Shown piece after piece: positions 1 to 8,256 of a DNA stretch of 42,487 nt. Made by a program: the position numbers and the translations under genes. How positions within the stretch are numbered: the first letter of the stretch is position 1; each line of letters opens with the position of its first letter. The notes under the pieces are model-generated. The model was not told the origin of the DNA and did not search any database. It saw nothing but the letters and a program-made list of their open reading frames with translations. The stretch covers positions 164,093 to 206,579 of the forward strand of contig NZ_AYSJ01000006.1 of the NCBI RefSeq assembly GCF_000517265.1. The letters run 5' to 3'. This DNA is from Photorhabdus khanii NC19 (GTDB lineage: Bacteria > Pseudomonadota > Gammaproteobacteria > Enterobacterales > Enterobacteriaceae).

Positions 1-192
1 ACCGTGAGTAAAGTTGGTATATTGTTTAAGCCACTCGAATTGTATCTCACCAAATTCCTGGATTGATTTCCAGCCAGAAGCCCCACATAACACAGCAGAA
101 AAAGCTAAAAAAATCACATCCATTAATTCATGTTTTTTATTGATGTCAGAACGTGGGTCATCTATCTTGCTGATAAAGTTGAAAATACTCAT
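1..192 (-). CDS. ISAs1-family transposase, N-terminal part (cut by window edge)
   Basis: Read on the minus strand from ATG at 192, 64 codons stay open to the window edge. The protein begins MSIFNFISKIDDPRSDINKK and continues with VIFLAFSAVLCGASGW, which I recognise as the N-terminal domain of ISAs1 / H-repeat-associated transposases (DDE_Tnp_1-associated region). The catalytic DDE part lies to the left, outside the window. The start is supported by the match to the family N-terminus and by its position about 130 bp inside the element end. Whether the transposase is intact is unknown. Confidence 0.75.
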   Translation of the reverse strand, partial: MSIFNFISKIDDPRSDINKKHELMDVIFLAFSAVLCGASGWKSIQEFGEIQFEWLKQYTNFTHG

Positions 193-320
193 TATTAAGA
201 TCACGCTTTTATAGAATAGAGAGATCTTAACGTTTTAATGAGAGAAGTGGCTATAAAAAGTTATATTTTGGTCTTTATTTAACCCAAATAACCTTGTTAA
301 AATTGTGAGATCTTGCCCTG
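1..320 (-). mobile_element. Partial ISAs1-family insertion sequence (one end)
   Basis: The element enters from the left edge and ends near 320. It carries the start of a transposase (1-192, minus). Its outer end, read inward on the minus strand, is CAGGGCAAGATCTCACAATT, which looks like an ISAs1-type terminal inverted repeat. The other end and any target duplication are outside the window, so completeness cannot be judged. The boundary at 320 is inferred from the terminal motif. Confidence 0.7.
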
Positions 321-386
321 ATACTTGACCAAAGTTAGACAATCTTAAGAGTTCCTGTGTAAATATTTATCCGCTGGTTTAAATAT

Positions 387-404
387 GGGGCTAAAAAAAG
401 CCCC
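387..404 (-). terminator. Terminator-like hairpin after the first 298-aa gene
   Basis: Stem GGGGCT / AGCCCC with a six-base A loop. It lies downstream of the minus-strand gene ending at 587, with an ERIC element in between. The same hairpin (387-404 versus 2744-2763) follows the paralogous gene, so it was probably duplicated with it. The U tract is short on either strand. Confidence 0.5.
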
Positions 405-422
405 TTTGTATATTCACGCAAG

Positions 423-552
423 ATATACCCTTCATCTTTCAAGTTGCTGCTTTGTTGGCTGCTTCCACTCACCCAAGTCACATAGTTATCTATGCTCCTG
501 GGGATTCATTCACTTGCCGCCTCGCTGCAACTCGAAATCTATTAGGTATATA
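423..552 (-). repeat. ERIC element 1
   Basis: An imperfect palindrome of about 130 bp. Its centre reads CTATGCTCCTGGGGATTCAT with CCACTCACCCAAGTCACATA, the ERIC core (ERIC1R/ERIC2 primer sequences) in reverse orientation. The outer ends are ATATACCC and GGTATATA. It separates the 298-aa gene from its terminator hairpin. The paralogous locus has no ERIC at this point, so it acts as an empty site. Confidence 0.85.
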
Positions 553-586
553 TCATACAAGATGATTAAATTAACCAGATTCCATA

Positions 587-1483
587 TTAAAAATCTTGCA
601 AAAATATCGCTCGATCAAATGGTGTTCGGTAAAGAGAATTTTGTTGATCTACTGTGGTAGCGTTAGAAGACATACCATACATAATCCCTATCTGGCCTGA
701 CGCAAGATTTCCTGTCATAAGCGTATTCATATTGTACTGGCAAAGTTCTACCTTCCATTTATCTGCCACAGTGTTATACCACTCGATTATTAATGTGCCG
801 TTATTTTCAGCAAGCAATCCAATTCGCCAGCGTGACCAAGTATTTTTCGGCCATTCATAACTCAGTGCAACACCAGAAGAAGTACTACCTAGTGTCGGTT
901 GACCTTTATAAATACCATCTATTTGTTTACCAACAAAATTAACTGACTGAATCAAATTAGCCGCTTGAAGATTCCAAACCATGACATAAGGCGTTGCAGT
1001 ATCAATCGAAGTACCCAATGGAATGTTTGATGGCATCCATTGAGGCTTACCTTTATACCCCCCAGTCAAGTGAATCGCCATATAGCCGTAACCAATATTT
1101 CGATATGTACCGCTTGCACTGGTTTTCTTGGATAATACACACACTGTAATTTCAGGGTATGGATTACAAAATAAATCAAGCTCACAATAGCAATGTCTGG
1201 CATCAACAGGTATATCTGTTGCAATCCCGAAACATTGACTACCATAACTGCTAGATTTAGACAAAGTTTGCGCCTTGAAAGCTTTCCTTCCCCCAACACT
1301 GACTATATCCCAAGCGCTAGTCGCATAGGCTGAATCCTTAAACAACACGCCAACTTGCTGTGTTGTCGCATCTATCCACCGACCTTCATGATACAAATTT
1401 GGCTCCCATACCGTTATTGGAACGGAATTGGAATTAGATAAATTTTCAATTGAGATTGAACTTTCATGTTGTTCTAATTTCAT
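587..1483 (-). CDS. Uncharacterised beta-rich protein (paralogue 1)
   Basis: 298 aa, family not recognised. It has no signal peptide or membrane segment. Composition (many aromatic, Thr, Gly and Asn residues; motifs such as WEPNLY near residue 27, CYCELDLFCNPYPE near 98, GYGYMAIHL) suggests an all-beta, perhaps lectin-like or jelly-roll fold; this is inference. The start is supported by AGGGGG 10 bases upstream, and by the near-identical start MKLEQ-E and upstream sequence of the paralogue at 2814-3707. The two proteins differ mostly by scattered substitutions; I estimate about 80 percent identity or more by eye. A role in secretion or host interaction would be a guess from the toxin-rich neighbourhood. 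Confidence 0.75.
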   Translation of the reverse strand: MKLEQHESSISIENLSNSNSVPITVWEPNLYHEGRWIDATTQQVGVLFKDSAYATSAWDIVSVGGRKAFKAQTLSKSSSYGSQCFGIATDIPVDARHCYCELDLFCNPYPEITVCVLSKKTSASGTYRNIGYGYMAIHLTGGYKGKPQWMPSNIPLGTSIDTATPYVMVWNLQAANLIQSVNFVGKQIDGIYKGQPTLGSTSSGVALSYEWPKNTWSRWRIGLLAENNGTLIIEWYNTVADKWKVELCQYNMNTLMTGNLASGQIGIMYGMSSNATTVDQQNSLYRTPFDRAIFLQDF

Positions 1484-2166
1484 GACTAAAATATCCCCCT
1501 ATATAAAGATAAAATTACACTTCAATCTTACTTTTCATACCTAAAATCAGGGTTAGATTTAATTTAAAAATAAATAAAAACCCTCACAATCATTTAAAAA
1601 AAGAAGAAAAACCCAACCAAATAAAATACCAGCTATAGAAATTTAAAAGAATCAAAAAAAACAAACAGCATTGAATTCACTAATGAATTGTTAATATATA
1701 GCTTTATTTATAATCCATTAATGGTATTAATTTTTACATATACAAAATAACTTTTCAAAACATGGATCACTTGGAGAAAACTCAGTCCAATTTTTGTGAT
1801 CTGATCAATTGCAAAAAATCCCAAACCACTAAACGGACTGAGTTATAACTATAATAGCACTAATATACCGAAATGAACAACACCAGATAAAAAATAAGAG
1901 AAATGATGAAACTTTTGTATCTAAATTATCTGTCAATTAAATATTGACATTGAGTTAAAAATCAGTGAAAATAATATAAATCATCTATCTATTTAATTTA
2001 GCCATGAACTTTATTAATAAAAAACAGTGATGTTTGTTTAATTTTTAAAGAGATAAATAATAGAATCCTATGATAAGGTGATTTGTATAAATTAAAAATT
2101 AGGATAAGCATTATAGAGGGATCTAAATAAGAAAAAACGAAAATAACTAACCTAGGAGTATTAATT
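1484..2166. other. AT-rich divergent intergenic region
   Basis: 683 bp between divergent genes, very AT-rich, with no convincing ORF. It should hold promoters for both neighbours, but I see no clear -35/-10 pair. The one notable structure is a perfect 10-bp inverted repeat, AACTCAGTCC at 1779-1788 and GGACTGAGTT at 1835-1844, in a patch (about 1764-1850) that is less AT-rich than its surroundings and may be a mobile-element remnant. Confidence 0.5.
1779..1844. repeat. Inverted repeat pair in intergenic DNA, possible IS remnant
   Basis: AACTCAGTCC (1779-1788) and its exact reverse complement GGACTGAGTT (1835-1844) are separated by 46 bp. No U tract follows, so it is not a typical terminator. 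The interval has a base composition unlike its flanks. It could be a decayed insertion-sequence end or a MITE, but I cannot assign a family. Confidence 0.35.
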
Positions 2167-2586
2167 ATGGCAATTGTTTTTACATCAATAGATCCACGCA
2201 GCAATCCCTTACAAACATCAAGCCAAAATTATGTTGATATACCTGGTTTGGAACTTAATGTTTCAAAGTATTCGAATTCACCATGCTTAACAGCATTAAT
2301 CACGTTAAATATACCAACTCCCTATGCTTCAGGTAACAATTTTCCTGGAGGGAACTTTATCATTGTAACTGATAAAGGCGAACAATTGGCTTTTGGTGGA
2401 TTTACTTACAGTAATAAGAGTCCAGAATCCTATGGACGTATGCCATTCACACTGGTCGCCCGTTGTTCTCTTGCGTCTAATGTTTCTACTATAAAAGCTC
2501 AATGGAGTAATGTACGTGGTAGCACGGTACATATCGATTCATATGCATCTATCTCTGCGGTTATTCAGTGCAATCATTTGGCTTAA
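2167..2586 (+). CDS. Small beta-sandwich-like protein of unknown function
   Basis: 139 aa, no signal peptide. AGGAG at 2154-2158, 8 bases before ATG, supports the start. The C-terminal half (MPFTLVARCSLASN, then KAQWSNVRGSTVHIDSYASI) resembles small bacterial proteins whose last part reads roughly TLVA-V-L--G-H-V-AQW--VRGSTVHID-ASLSAI. I know the pattern but not a named family; it suggests a TNF/C1q- or fibre-head-like beta sandwich. It sits alone on the plus strand between two minus-strand paralogues. Terminator and ERIC sequences begin just after its stop. Confidence 0.7.
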   Translation: MAIVFTSIDPRSNPLQTSSQNYVDIPGLELNVSKYSNSPCLTALITLNIPTPYASGNNFPGGNFIIVTDKGEQLAFGGFTYSNKSPESYGRMPFTLVARCSLASNVSTIKAQWSNVRGSTVHIDSYASISAVIQCNHLA

Positions 2587-2600
2587 TTAATTTCAGCGAT

Positions 2601-2730
2601 TATACCCTATAGATTTCAAGATGCATCGCGGCGGCAAGGGAGCGAATCCCCGGGAGCATAGCGAACTATGTGACCGGGGTGAGTGAGTGCAGCCAACAAA
2701 GAGGCAACTTGAAAGATAACAGGTATATAT
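2601..2730 (+). repeat. ERIC element 2
   Basis: About 130 bp with the ERIC core GCGAATCCCCGGGAGCATAG followed by CTATGTGACCGGGGTGAGTG, ends TATACCC and GGTATATA. Its orientation is opposite to ERIC 1. It lies between the 139-aa gene and the terminator of the second 298-aa paralogue. Confidence 0.85.
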
Positions 2731-2743
2731 TACAACAATATAT

Positions 2744-2763
2744 GGGGCTAAGAAGAAAGCCCC
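2744..2763 (-). terminator. Terminator-like hairpin after the second 297-aa gene
   Basis: Stem GGGGCT / AGCCCC, 8-base loop, directly downstream of the minus-strand gene ending at 2814. It matches the hairpin at 387-404, but no ERIC separates it from its gene here. Confidence 0.5.
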
Positions 2764-2813
2764 TTTATATATATCATAAAAGATAGTTAAATAATCAAAC
2801 TCAATACTCCATA

Positions 2814-3707
2814 TTAAAAATCTTGAAAAAATATCGCTCGATCAAATGGTGTTCTATAAAGAGAATTTTGTTGATCTATTGTGCTAGCATGAGAAAGCGT
2901 ACCATACATAATCCCAATCTGACCTGACGCAAGATTTCCCGTCATAAGCGTGTTCATATTATATTGGCAAAGCTCTACCTTCCATTTATCGACCACAGTG
3001 TTATACCATTCGATGATTAATGTACCATTATTTGCCGCAAGCAATCCAATACGCCAGCGTGACCAAGTATTTTTCGGCCACTCATAACTCAGCGCAACGC
3101 CAGCATGAGTATTACCCAACGTCGGTTGGCCTTTGTAAATACCATCTGTTTGTTTACCAACAAAATTTACTGACTGAATCAAATTAGCCGCTTGAAGGTT
3201 CCAAACCATGGCATAAGGCGTCGCCGTGTCAATCGAAGAACCTAACGGAATGTTTGATGGCTGCCATTGAGGCTTATTTTTATATCCCCCACTCAAGTGA
3301 ATAGCCATATAGCCGTAACCAATATCTACATATGTACCGCTTGCATTAGTTTGTTTAGATAGCACACACACTGTAATTTCAGGGTATGGATTGCAAAACA
3401 AGTCAAGCTCACAATAACAGTGTCTGGCATTAACCGGCGTATCTGTTGCAATCCCAAAACATTGACCATTAGCGCCAGATTTAGTCAAAGTTTGCGATTT
3501 GAAAGCTTTCCTTCCTCCAACAGTTACTACATCCCAGGCACTCGTCACACGGGCTGATTCCTTAAACAACAATCCAGCCCGTTGCGTTGTAGCATCAACC
3601 CACCGGCCAGCGGGATACAAATTTGGCTCCCATACTGTTATTGGCACTGCATTGGAATTAGATGAACCGTCAGTTGAGATTAGATGTTCATTTTGTTCTA
3701 ATTTCAT
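2814..3707 (-). CDS. Uncharacterised beta-rich protein (paralogue 2)
   Basis: 297 aa, a close paralogue of the 587-1483 product along its whole length; the main indel is one residue around position 80. The last hundred residues (GVALSYEWPKNTWSRWRIGLL, then IIEWYNTV-DKWKVELCQYN) are nearly invariant between copies. GAGGATATTTT upstream of ATG acts as the ribosome binding site and is shared with paralogue 1, as is the downstream hairpin. The duplication therefore covered gene plus expression signals. There is no signal peptide. Function unknown; the same beta-rich, lectin-like reading applies, as inference only. Confidence 0.75.
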   Translation of the reverse strand: MKLEQNEHLISTDGSSNSNAVPITVWEPNLYPAGRWVDATTQRAGLLFKESARVTSAWDVVTVGGRKAFKSQTLTKSGANGQCFGIATDTPVNARHCYCELDLFCNPYPEITVCVLSKQTNASGTYVDIGYGYMAIHLSGGYKNKPQWQPSNIPLGSSIDTATPYAMVWNLQAANLIQSVNFVGKQTDGIYKGQPTLGNTHAGVALSYEWPKNTWSRWRIGLLAANNGTLIIEWYNTVVDKWKVELCQYNMNTLMTGNLASGQIGIMYGTLSHASTIDQQNSLYRTPFDRAIFFQDF

Positions 3708-4321
3708 AATTAAAATATCCTCTTATAAAAGATACAATTACACATTAATTTTTTATTTCTCAGAGAGAATTCATTTTTAATGCTAAAATAAAGAAATATC
3801 TTCATGTCTATTTGAAAAACAAGAAGATAAATTCAACCACATGAAATAAATTACCAATTCATAACGCCATTTTCAAAAAACAAATTACGCCTATTTCAGT
3901 TAATAAACAAAAAATTATAATTTCTCTTTATTATTATAGCTTATTAAAACAATCAGCAGGAATTGTGAATCCATTTCAAATAATAACCTCTGAATCATAT
4001 GGATTTTATTTTCATAGCTAAACATCAACCATAATATAAGTCAAATTTTATTAAATACTCTGTTAACCAAAACAGCATACACAGTTACAAAAAACTCAAC
4101 AACATTAAATCTATTAACAAGTTACCAATATATAATCTTGCTTATAACCTATCAAAAGCATTAACTTCAATAATATAAATACTTCTATATAGCCGACAGG
4201 TAAAAACATGACAAAATTAAAGTATAATATTTTAACATCATTCTTACCCTATTTTTTCAGTTGCAAGAAAAAAAATTAAAATAATATGCTAAAGTCTAAT
4301 CATCATAAAGGACATATAACA
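3708..4321. other. AT-rich divergent region upstream of photopexin genes
   Basis: 614 bp of very AT-rich DNA that must contain the promoters for the divergent neighbours. I see no confident promoter boxes. A 23-codon ORF (ATG 4208, stop 4277-4279) could encode a short leader but has only a weak AGG upstream. The low GC is typical of H-NS-silenced, horizontally acquired Photorhabdus DNA. Confidence 0.4.
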
Positions 4322-6034
4322 ATGAATACATCCAGTTATCTTTTTCTTAATGCAGAAAATATTAAATATAATGAAATCTCTGGCTCTAATGGCGTATACT
4401 CAGGTTATCCCAAACCTATCAATAATGATTGGCCTAACCTTCCTGCCGAATTTCAAAGGCATATCGATGATATTATTAATTTAAATGGCTATTTATATTT
4501 TTTTAAGGGTTCACAATATCTTAAATTCGATATCGCGAAAGCGCAAGTAAGTGATGGACCGAGGCCCATTGTGGAAGGATGGCCTGGATTAGCAGGAACC
4601 GAATTTGAAAACGGGATAGATGCAGCCACGGAATGGATAGATATAAATACCCCAGACAAAACAGATGTTGTTTGTTTCTTTAAGGGTAGCGATTGTATCG
4701 ATTATACCGTGAGCTCACATACGATAAACCAGAGAACTATCTCTGAAAAATTAGGAACAACAGGAAAATATGCAGAATTCAATGCGAATCTTGATGCGGC
4801 TATTTTATGGCGGACCCGAGGATACCATTATATCTTCATTTTCAAAGGTAATTCTAACATTCGATTTAACCTGAAATTAAATGCTATTGATGGAGGGCCA
4901 ACTACCCCTAATAAAACTAATTGGATAGGCGTCACTTTCAACAAAATTCAAGCCGCAGTATCGGTTGATACAGATTTATTAGGCAGTGACAGCGATATAG
5001 GTAGTGACAAGAATACAAGCACCTACTTATTCCTTAACTCAGAAAATATTAAATATGATGACCTATTAGATAAAGTAGACACTGGCTATCCCCAATCTAT
5101 CCGTAACAATTGGCCCAACCTGCCTATAGAGTTTCAAAGACATATTGACGATGTGATTAATTTAAATGGTTATTTGTATTTTTTTAAAGGCTCACAATAT
5201 CTCAAATTCGATATAGCGAAAGCACAGGTGAGTGAGGGGCCAAAACCCATTGTGGATGGGTGGCCCGGATTAAAAGGAACTGAATTCGAAAATGGGATAG
5301 ATGCCGCTACAGAATGGATAGATGTAAAAAAAGATATTGTTTACTTCTTTAAAGGTAAAGATTGTGTCAATTACACCGTGAGTTCACATACCATTGACAA
5401 AAAAACCATCGCAGAAAGATGGAATATTACCGGAAAATACGCAAAATTCAGTGCAAATCTGGATGCGGCTATTTTATGGCGAAATGTCGGTCCTTTTATT
5501 TACCTTTTCAAAGGTAATGATTATCTCCGATTACATCTGATGTTGAATACTATTAATGGTGAGCCAGCCCCGATTCAAACTAAATGGAAAGGCGTCACTT
5601 TCAATAAAATTCAAGCGGCAGTATCGGTTGATATCAATGCATTAGGTACTGATATCAATGGTAGCTGTGGCGGAACATGCGGTACTAATAATATCGGTAA
5701 ACACTGTTTTAAATTGCCTCACAGTATCCGGTTTGGCCTGACAGCTTACGTAAATACCGACATTCATCAGCAAACCATAAAAGTGTATATTGACGACCGT
5801 TTGGTAGACACAGTAACCGGTAAGGGGATCAGTCACATAATAGATGTCAAAACCTACACATCCGGTACAGGAAAAATCTGCATCGAGATTACCGGAAATG
5901 GCAAACCATGCAAACTCCGTTATGCCTATAACCCACTCGACGAAAAACCGGGAACCACCATTATCGGCGCCAGTAATGGAATCAATAACAATTACGACGA
6001 TAGTGTGGTAGTGTTGAATTGGCCATTATCATAA
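4322..6034 (+). CDS. Photopexin, two hemopexin propellers plus C-terminal domain (photopexin A type)
   Basis: 570 aa. Hemopexin-like repeats form two four-blade units: residues about 4-217 and 233-437. Each carries blade strands such as YLFLNAENIKY, GYLYFFKGSQYLKFD, CFFKGSDCIDYT and FIFKGNSNIRFN. The C-terminal domain, about 447-570, begins with a Cys-rich CGGTCGTNN and is shared with the next gene. Photopexins are the named Photorhabdus members of the hemopexin fold; heme or iron scavenging in the insect has been proposed but cannot be read from sequence. There is no signal peptide. I chose ATG 4322 over 4286 because AGGA lies 9 bases upstream and the N-terminus then matches the next gene (MNT--Y-FLN-ENIKY). 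Propeller 2 probably arose by internal tandem duplication. Confidence 0.85.
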   Translation: MNTSSYLFLNAENIKYNEISGSNGVYSGYPKPINNDWPNLPAEFQRHIDDIINLNGYLYFFKGSQYLKFDIAKAQVSDGPRPIVEGWPGLAGTEFENGIDAATEWIDINTPDKTDVVCFFKGSDCIDYTVSSHTINQRTISEKLGTTGKYAEFNANLDAAILWRTRGYHYIFIFKGNSNIRFNLKLNAIDGGPTTPNKTNWIGVTFNKIQAAVSVDTDLLGSDSDIGSDKNTSTYLFLNSENIKYDDLLDKVDTGYPQSIRNNWPNLPIEFQRHIDDVINLNGYLYFFKGSQYLKFDIAKAQVSEGPKPIVDGWPGLKGTEFENGIDAATEWIDVKKDIVYFFKGKDCVNYTVSSHTIDKKTIAERWNITGKYAKFSANLDAAILWRNVGPFIYLFKGNDYLRLHLMLNTINGEPAPIQTKWKGVTFNKIQAAVSVDINALGTDINGSCGGTCGTNNIGKHCFKLPHSIRFGLTAYVNTDIHQQTIKVYIDDRLVDTVTGKGISHIIDVKTYTSGTGKICIEITGNGKPCKLRYAYNPLDEKPGTTIIGASNGINNNYDDSVVVLNWPLS

Positions 6035-6126
6035 GACAGAAATGTATTGCTGTTATATCTGAAAGCAGAAAGTTAATAAATCACCAAAATAATGTTTAAC
6101 TCAACTATGATTAAGGATACACACTA

Positions 6127-7146
6127 ATGAATACCAATACCTACTTCTTTCTTAATACAGAAAACATTAAATATTATGATGATCCTCAAATAAACAAAGG
6201 AGATACTCCCCAGCCTATCAGTAATGACTGGCCCAACCTACCCATCGAGTTCCAAAAAGATATTGACGATGTGATTAACTTAAACGGCTCATTATATTTT
6301 TTCAAAGGATCGCAATATCTTAAATTCGACATCGCAAAAGCACAGATAATCGATGGACCAAAACCCATTGTGGATGGATGGCCTGGGTTGAAAGGAACTG
6401 GGTTTGAAAACGGCATAGATGCAGCCACAGAATTGACAACAAATACCGTTTGTTTTCTTAAAGGCAAAGATTGCATCGATTATACAATGAGTTCACATAC
6501 AGCCAATAAGAAAACTATCTCAGACCGATGGGGAACCACAGGGAAATACTCAAGATTCAGTGAAAATCTGGATGCGGTTATTTTATGGAAGAATATTGCC
6601 GGCTCTATAATTTATCTTTTCAAAGGCAATCGCTATATCCGATATAACACGAAATCGAATGCTATTGATGGTGGACCTACCACCATTCAAACCTATTGGC
6701 ATGAAGTGACTTTCAATAAAATTCAAGCTGCGGTATCGGTTGATACCGATCTATTAGGCAGTAACAGCAGTGGAAATTGTGGCGGAACATGTGGCACCAA
6801 CAACACCGGTAAACACTGCATCCAGTTACCTCACAATGTAAAGTTTGGCCTGTCTGCCTACGTTAATACCGATATCCATCAGCAAACGATAAAAGTGTAT
6901 ATTGACGACCAGCTGGCAGATACATTAACCGGTAAAGGCATAAATAGCGTATTGGGCTTCAAGACCTACCTATCAGGCACAGGCAAAGTCTGCATCGAAA
7001 TTACAGGAAATGGCAAACCATGCAAGTTACGTTATGCCTATAACACTCTTGACTCAAAACCAGGAACAACCATTATCGGCGCTGAAACGGGTACCGCCAA
7101 TAAGTATAACGACAGCGTAGTGGTGTTGATCTGGCCGCAGGCGTGA
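6127..7146 (+). CDS. Photopexin, single hemopexin propeller plus C-terminal domain (photopexin B type)
   Basis: 339 aa. One four-blade hemopexin unit (residues about 4-206), then the same C-terminal domain (about 215-339) seen in the preceding gene, including CGGTCGTNNTGKHC and a long stretch with KVCIEITGNGKPCKLRYAYN. It follows the first photopexin by 92 bp in the same direction and ends in a good terminator, so the two probably form an operon. The single propeller is closer to the second propeller of its neighbour in several blocks (IDDVINLNG, PIVDGWPGLKGT). There is no signal peptide. Heme binding is a family proposal, not seen here. Confidence 0.85.
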   Translation: MNTNTYFFLNTENIKYYDDPQINKGDTPQPISNDWPNLPIEFQKDIDDVINLNGSLYFFKGSQYLKFDIAKAQIIDGPKPIVDGWPGLKGTGFENGIDAATELTTNTVCFLKGKDCIDYTMSSHTANKKTISDRWGTTGKYSRFSENLDAVILWKNIAGSIIYLFKGNRYIRYNTKSNAIDGGPTTIQTYWHEVTFNKIQAAVSVDTDLLGSNSSGNCGGTCGTNNTGKHCIQLPHNVKFGLSAYVNTDIHQQTIKVYIDDQLADTLTGKGINSVLGFKTYLSGTGKVCIEITGNGKPCKLRYAYNTLDSKPGTTIIGAETGTANKYNDSVVVLIWPQA

Positions 7147-7635
7147 ATCACAAAAAGTAAAAATATATTGTCCTGGCAAATCCAGCAACACCAGTAGAGA
7201 TGAAATTTATCCATCAATTGAAGCGGCGTTATGTCGCTTTTTTTGTGTTCCACGATAGATATATCAGTAAAAAGACTCTTCCTTTAGGGCTATGCTACAT
7301 AGTGATAAACAGAAGAAATAATATTTCAACTTTTAGGTAATGTAATAACCGGGAAATAACCTGCAATCCGCCAAATAACCCCTCATTCGACAAAAATTAA
7401 CTTTTTTATCTTTTCTTTCTCTATCTCCCATTGCTATGAATATTCAGTAACGCAGGAATTCAACCCTATTTCAGGCCCACAAAGGATCACAGAAAAGGCG
7501 AGATAACCCGCTTGTTACGATAACCAAATCCTGAAATGACACCAGGAATATATGCAAGAAATGGCATTATAGAATGGAAAGTAATTTCAGGGAGGTATCA
7601 ATTGTTCAAAGAAAAATAACATACTTTCCGAGGAA
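7147..7635. other. Intergenic region after photopexins
   Basis: After the terminator at 7221-7244 there is no clear gene. One 27-codon ORF (ATG 7536 to stop 7619) looks coding-like and contains, out of its own phase, GGGAGG at 7589-7594 and a TTG at 7602. It could be a leader or a fragment of a lost gene; I do not call it. Confidence 0.4.
7221..7244 (+). terminator. Rho-independent terminator of the photopexin operon
   Basis: Stem AAGCGGC / GTCGCTT (one G-U pair), loop GTTAT, followed by a run of T. It lies 75 bp after the photopexin stop codon. Confidence 0.75.
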
Positions 7636-7638
7636 ATG

Positions 7639-8256
7639 ATGGAGAATGTACTTAAATATGGAGATACCGTGACAATATTAAACAGCTATAAGAATTGGAG
7701 CGGCGGATATCTCAGTGTATTTGGCAACGGTAATAAACCCGGTACCAAATATGCCGTTGTCACAGTAGATGCATCTTTAGCTATTTATGGTGGAGCATGG
7801 CGAATTGAGTCAGCAACAGAAAAACCGACCGGGAGTGAGATAATGAATAATGATATTATCTTACTTCACAACCTGTATTACTGTGATGGCGGTTACTTAC
7901 GGTACTATGATGTGAGGGATCAAGATGAGCAATCAACGGAGATACACCAAGTCTACACCTCAGATATCCGTAAAAAAGCAAGCTTGGAATGGGTTATTTA
8001 TTGCGAAACTACGCCGCCAAATGGAAGCATCAGAGAAGGCGATAGCCTTTCTCTCTATAATCAGTGGGGAAACAAAGGCTTCCTCGATACCCATAATCAT
8101 GCCGGAGACACAGGTTCGTTATATCAAGTATTTATGTCCAATAATGCTGCCCGTAAAAGCCATACCGGTTTATGGAAAATGACAAAGGTGAATGATCCTT
8201 GCCCTCCCCCTGATGTATTAACCAATATCATGCCATTGTGGCGCAAGATGCGGTAA
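7639..8256 (+). CDS. Three-repeat beta-trefoil-like protein, function unknown
   Basis: 205 aa from the second of two adjacent ATGs; GAGG at 7630-7633 lies only 2 bases before ATG 7636 but 5 before 7639. Three internal repeats are visible. Each starts with a GD or ND followed by hydrophobics and N (GDTVTILNSY, NDIILLHNLY, GDSLSLYNQW), then a GGYL/KGFL turn (GGYLSVFG, GGYLRYYD, KGFLDTHN), a V-T/VYTS/VFMS strand, and a Trp strand (AWRIES, EWVIYC, LWKMTK). Threefold repeats of about 60 residues with these signatures suit a beta-trefoil, as in lectins and some pore-forming or cytotoxic proteins. There is no signal peptide. It stands between photopexins and the Tc locus. Ligand and activity unknown. 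Confidence 0.7.
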   Translation: MENVLKYGDTVTILNSYKNWSGGYLSVFGNGNKPGTKYAVVTVDASLAIYGGAWRIESATEKPTGSEIMNNDIILLHNLYYCDGGYLRYYDVRDQDEQSTEIHQVYTSDIRKKASLEWVIYCETTPPNGSIREGDSLSLYNQWGNKGFLDTHNHAGDTGSLYQVFMSNNAARKSHTGLWKMTKVNDPCPPPDVLTNIMPLWRKMR

